This document shows positions 57,307-60,139 of a DNA stretch of 60,139 bases, in pieces. Position numbers and translations under genes: made by a program. The notes under the pieces are model-generated. The model was given only the letters and a program-made list of their open reading frames with translations, ran no database searches and was not told where the DNA came from. Source of the stretch: an uncultured Eubacteriales bacterium (GTDB lineage Bacteria; Bacillota; Clostridia; Lachnospirales; Lachnospiraceae); NCBI GenBank assembly GCA_900315425.1, contig OMZA01000011.1, positions 1 to 60,139 on the forward strand. Reading direction: 5' to 3'. Within the stretch, counting starts at the first letter, position 1; each line of letters starts with the position of its first letter.

Positions 57307-59215
57307 TTGTTTTATCTTTTACAAATAATGCTCTTATGGCATTTAATACTGCAAGTATCATTACTCCAACATCAGCAAATATTGCATACCACATATTAGC
57401 GATACCAACAGCTCCTAATATCAGACAGACCACTTTTATTCCTATGGCAAACCATATATTTTCATTAACTATTCCAATACATTTTTTAGAAATCTTAATA
57501 GCCTTAGCTATCTTCATAGGATCATCATCCATTAGAACAATATCTGCAGCTTCTATTGCTGCATCTGAACCCATGGCTCCCATGGCAATTCCCACATCTG
57601 CCCTGGATATTACCGGAGCATCATTTATTCCATCTCCAACAAAGGCTAGAAGTTTCTTACCATTTTCATCAATAAGCTCTTCTACTTTATTTACTTTATC
57701 TTCAGGTAAAAGTCCACTGTAGTAACTATCGATATTTAAATCCATAGCAACTTTTTTAGCTATTTCTTCATTATCTCCTGTTAACATTATCGTTTCCTTT
57801 ATACCACATTTCTTAAGGGCTCTAATCGCTCCCTTTGAAGTCGCTTTCTCCACATCGGAAATAACTATATGTCCTTCATATTTTACACCACTTTCAGTGG
57901 CTCTTGCCACATGGATAATAGTACCTTTGTGCTCACAAGGTTTACATTTAACTCCTATTTTATCCATAAGTTTTGAGTTACCGGCATATATAATCTGTCC
58001 ATCAACCACCGCTTTTACACCATGTCCTGCCATCTCTTCTACATCTTTTACTTCACAACCGTCATTCTCATTCTCATAAGCTTCCTTGAGAGAATCTGCA
58101 ATAGGATGGTTGGAATATCTTTCGGCATGTGCTGCAATATGAAGCAATTCCTTTTCATCCATTTCTTCCGGATGAATAGCTGTTACCTCAAACACTCCTT
58201 TTGTCAAAGTTCCTGTCTTATCAAATACTACAGTTTTAACCTTTGACAACTGTTCTAAATAATTAGACCCTTTAACTAACACGCCTTCTCTGCTAGCTCC
58301 ACCGATTCCGGCAAAAAAGCTTAAAGGAATACTTATAACCAGTGCGCAAGGACATGATATTACAAGAAATGTCAGGGCTCTGTATATCCACTCTCCCCAG
58401 ATTGCATCCATTCCAATAATAAGTCTTACAATTGGTGGGATAGTTGCAAGAGCTATGGCAAGATAAACAACGACTGGGGTATAAATTCTTGCAAATCTTG
58501 ATATAAATGCTTCTGATTTGGATTTTCTGGAACTGGCGTTTTCCACCAGATCAAGAATCTTAGAAGCCGTGGACTCATCAAAATCCGTGGTGGTTTCTAT
58601 CTTTAACAATCCATTAGTATTTATACAACCACTGATTACACTATCACCCTTTTCAACATCCCTAGGCTTGCTTTCTCCGGTAAGAGCCGCGGTATTAAGG
58701 GTAGCATTCCCATCTACTATGATTCCATCAATGGGAATCTTTTCACCAGGTTGAACCACAATAATACTTCCAACCTCAACTTCATCAGGATCCACCTGTT
58801 CAAGGCTTCCATCTTCATTTTCAATATTAGCATAATCAGGTCTTATATCCATAAGATCGCTGATATTTCTTCTGCTTTTACCAACAGCATAACTTTGAAA
58901 CCACTCACCTATCTGGTAAAACAGCATAACGGCTACAGCTTCCACGTAATCACCGGTTCTGAATAATCCTAATGCCATAGCACCAATTGTAGCTATTGCC
59001 ATAAGAAGATATTCATCAAAGGCCTGTTTATTTTTAATTCCCTTAAAAGCTTTGATAAGAACATCATACCCAACTACCAGATACGCAATCAAATATATAA
59101 TAAATCTTACAATGCTTTTTTCTGGCAATACAGCCTTGGGGATAAAATGAAATGCAATGAGTAATACAGCAGAAATAATAATTCTAATGAGATTTTTCTT
59201 CTGTTTTTTATTCAT
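57302..59215 (-). CDS. Heavy-metal P1B-type ATPase (Zn/Cd/Co type)
   Basis: 637 aa. Metal exporter with the CPC metal site in SCPCALVISIP, TGES actuator loop, phosphorylation site DKTGTLTKG, the P1B signature SNHPIADS and hinge GDGINDAPV. The N-terminal HMA domain is missing from the chain; it is supplied as a separate protein by the gene just upstream (59227). CPC with the closing part resembles zinc/cadmium/lead pumps rather than copper pumps, which agrees with the ArsR/SmtB-type regulator next door. TAGGAGATG site. Confidence 0.92.
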   Translation of the reverse strand: MNKKQKKNLIRIIISAVLLIAFHFIPKAVLPEKSIVRFIIYLIAYLVVGYDVLIKAFKGIKNKQAFDEYLLMAIATIGAMALGLFRTGDYVEAVAVMLFYQIGEWFQSYAVGKSRRNISDLMDIRPDYANIENEDGSLEQVDPDEVEVGSIIVVQPGEKIPIDGIIVDGNATLNTAALTGESKPRDVEKGDSVISGCINTNGLLKIETTTDFDESTASKILDLVENASSRKSKSEAFISRFARIYTPVVVYLAIALATIPPIVRLIIGMDAIWGEWIYRALTFLVISCPCALVISIPLSFFAGIGGASREGVLVKGSNYLEQLSKVKTVVFDKTGTLTKGVFEVTAIHPEEMDEKELLHIAAHAERYSNHPIADSLKEAYENENDGCEVKDVEEMAGHGVKAVVDGQIIYAGNSKLMDKIGVKCKPCEHKGTIIHVARATESGVKYEGHIVISDVEKATSKGAIRALKKCGIKETIMLTGDNEEIAKKVAMDLNIDSYYSGLLPEDKVNKVEELIDENGKKLLAFVGDGINDAPVISRADVGIAMGAMGSDAAIEAADIVLMDDDPMKIAKAIKISKKCIGIVNENIWFAIGIKVVCLILGAVGIANMWYAIFADVGVMILAVLNAIRALFVKDKTT

Positions 59216-59226
59216 CTAATCATCTC

Positions 59227-59445
59227 CTAGAAAAAGATTTCACAATCAGATTCTACTTTTTTACAGTTAGCTAAAACATTTTTCATAACTGCTTCTACAT
59301 CTGCTCCCTCGTCAAATTCAACTTTCATCTTTAAAGTCATAAAGTTGACAACTGCATCTTTCACACCTGCTGTTTCTTTTGCTGCAACTTCCATTTTATT
59401 AGCACAATTAGCACAATCTACATCAATTTTATAAGTTTTTTTCAT
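59227..59445 (-). CDS. HMA-domain metal chaperone
   Basis: 72 aa. Ferredoxin-like HMA domain with metal-binding CANC (KIDVDCANCANKMEVAAK) and an acidic, Cys-containing tail (CKKVESDCEIFF). Likely delivers metal to the ATPase downstream (11 nt gap), as a detached N-terminal domain. Start at 59445 (MKKTYKID) after GGAGAATT; the frame is open to 59484 but lies in the operator. Confidence 0.88.
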   Translation of the reverse strand: MKKTYKIDVDCANCANKMEVAAKETAGVKDAVVNFMTLKMKVEFDEGADVEAVMKNVLANCKKVESDCEIFF

Positions 59446-59475
59446 AATAATTCTCCGTTCTATACTTTTATTACA

Positions 59476-59493
59476 ATTAAACAATTGTTTAAT
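59476..59493. promoter_or_regulatory. Operator-like palindrome of the metal-efflux locus
   Basis: Perfect 18-bp palindrome attaaacaattgtttaat between the divergent HMA/ATPase and ArsR genes. Spacing and AT-rich form fit ArsR/SmtB-type operators. Metal would release the repressor and induce both sides. Confidence 0.7.
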
Positions 59494-59606
59494 CGTTGAT
59501 TTTAATATATCAAATCATAAACATGCTGTCAATAATATATGGCTTCTTGATAAAAAATATTCATTCCCATATAATAGGACAAAGAAGACTTATCTGGAGG
59601 ATTAAA

Positions 59607-60032
59607 ATGGCTAATAATAAAATAAAACTAACAACTACTACCCAGGAAAAAAACCTTAATCATAAACATGAAAAAACTTTACCCCACGACCATTCCATAG
59701 ATAATTGCGAGGATTTACTTATTGAGGCAATGCCTCCTGTATCAACAGTGGAAACAGTGGCAGATGCTTTAAAACAACTAGGTGACCCAAACAGACTTAG
59801 AATCTTTTGGCTGTTATGTCACTGTGAAGAATGTGTTATAAACATTGCTTCCCTAATGGAAATGAGTTCTCCTGCAGTATCTCATCATTTAAAACTATTA
59901 AAAATAAGCGGTTTAATAGTATCTAAAAGACACGGAAAAGAAATGTTTTATAAAGCTGCCGATACAGCTATTGTTGATAAACTACATCACACCATAGAAG
60001 AGATAGCAGAAATTACATGTCCAAAGAGATAA
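59607..60032 (+). CDS. ArsR/SmtB-family metal-responsive repressor
   Basis: 141 aa. His-rich N-terminal tail (HKHEKTLPHDHS), then the winged-helix core: VADALKQLGDPNRLRIFWLL, CHCEECVINIASLM (Cys cluster close to the ELCVCD box of metal sensors), recognition helix SPAVSHHLKLLKISGLI, and a C-terminal helix with metal-site pattern (DKLHHTIEEI). Likely senses Zn, Cd or Pb and controls the adjacent pump. Start after TGGAGG at 59607; the frame is open upstream to a TTG at 59496. Confidence 0.92.
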   Translation: MANNKIKLTTTTQEKNLNHKHEKTLPHDHSIDNCEDLLIEAMPPVSTVETVADALKQLGDPNRLRIFWLLCHCEECVINIASLMEMSSPAVSHHLKLLKISGLIVSKRHGKEMFYKAADTAIVDKLHHTIEEIAEITCPKR

Positions 60033-60036
60033 TAAC

Positions 60037-60093
60037 CAAAAAAGGGGCTGTCGCTTTAGATGATTAAATCATCTGGGCGAAGCCCCTTTTTGG
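60037..60093. terminator. Terminator of the arsR gene
   Basis: A long stem (aaaaaggggct-cgc with gcg-agccccttttt) enclosing a second hairpin (agatgatt/aatcatct). Flanked by A and T runs, so it could work in both directions. Nothing else is seen up to the window end. Confidence 0.85.
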
Positions 60094-60139
60094 GTTGTGT
60101 GAAGTTGATATTGTGATGTGTACAGCATATTGGCTGAAA

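Overview
The window looks like chromosome of a low-GC Gram-positive anaerobe of the Clostridia, most likely a Lachnospiraceae relative. This rests on the AT-rich sequence, strong AGGAGG-type ribosome binding sites, ChW (clostridial hydrophobic-W) surface repeats, an L10 leader ahead of rplJ-rplL, and the gene order rpmG-secE-nusG-rplK-rplA-rplJ-rplL-rpoB-rpoC. The species cannot be fixed from the sequence. Almost all genes lie on the minus strand.

Left part (1-8.7 kb): the right end of an IS3-family element is followed by a starch locus. It holds a secreted pullulanase with six C-terminal ChW repeats, and a large surface protein with a starch-binding-like N-terminal module, four tandem ~185-residue repeats, a Big_2 domain and six ChW repeats. 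The second protein is frameshifted inside repeat 2, and repeat 3 carries an in-frame deletion. Regions 8.9-11.7 kb hold a compact operon of unknown role (Sel1-type repeats, J-domain, HIRAN, PP2C phosphatase) whose PP2C gene is cut by an in-frame TGA. Then come tRNA-Leu(UAG), a PAP2 phosphatase, a hemolysin-III protein, an ABC exporter whose last permease looks 3'-truncated, a GT2-GtrA-phosphodiester glycosidase fusion, and an L,D-transpeptidase-like protein lacking its catalytic His and Cys.

Central part (20.4-37.5 kb): the ribosomal protein/RNA polymerase block with readable regulation. There are three sigma-A type promoters, an L10 leader with attenuator, and two short leaders (before rplK and before rplA) that copy the 23S rRNA L1-binding site. 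Then follow a spermidine-synthase-like membrane protein, a ~320-nt unexplained structured region next to comFC (probably a raiA-motif RNA), comFC, recD2 and mreB.

Right part (37.7-60.1 kb): a stand-alone trpB2; an AsnB-like protein without its glutaminase nucleophile, paired with a Lon-like AAA+ protein; a DUF3737 remnant; and a seven-gene same-strand run (zinc-ribbon protein, TPM protein, ABC ATPase, ABC permease, folP, folBK, ChW-CotH surface kinase). After these come an anchored protein of unknown function and a GntR/FadR-trpF-dtd-fliB operon divergent from ilvC, with a perfect operator-like palindrome between. The window ends with a metal-efflux P-type ATPase, its separate HMA chaperone and a divergent ArsR regulator around another perfect palindrome.

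The best candidates for something undescribed are the starch-binding repeat protein with its recombining repeats, the Sel1/J/HIRAN/PP2C operon, the AsnB-like/Lon-like pair, and the catalytically dead L,D-transpeptidase homologue.
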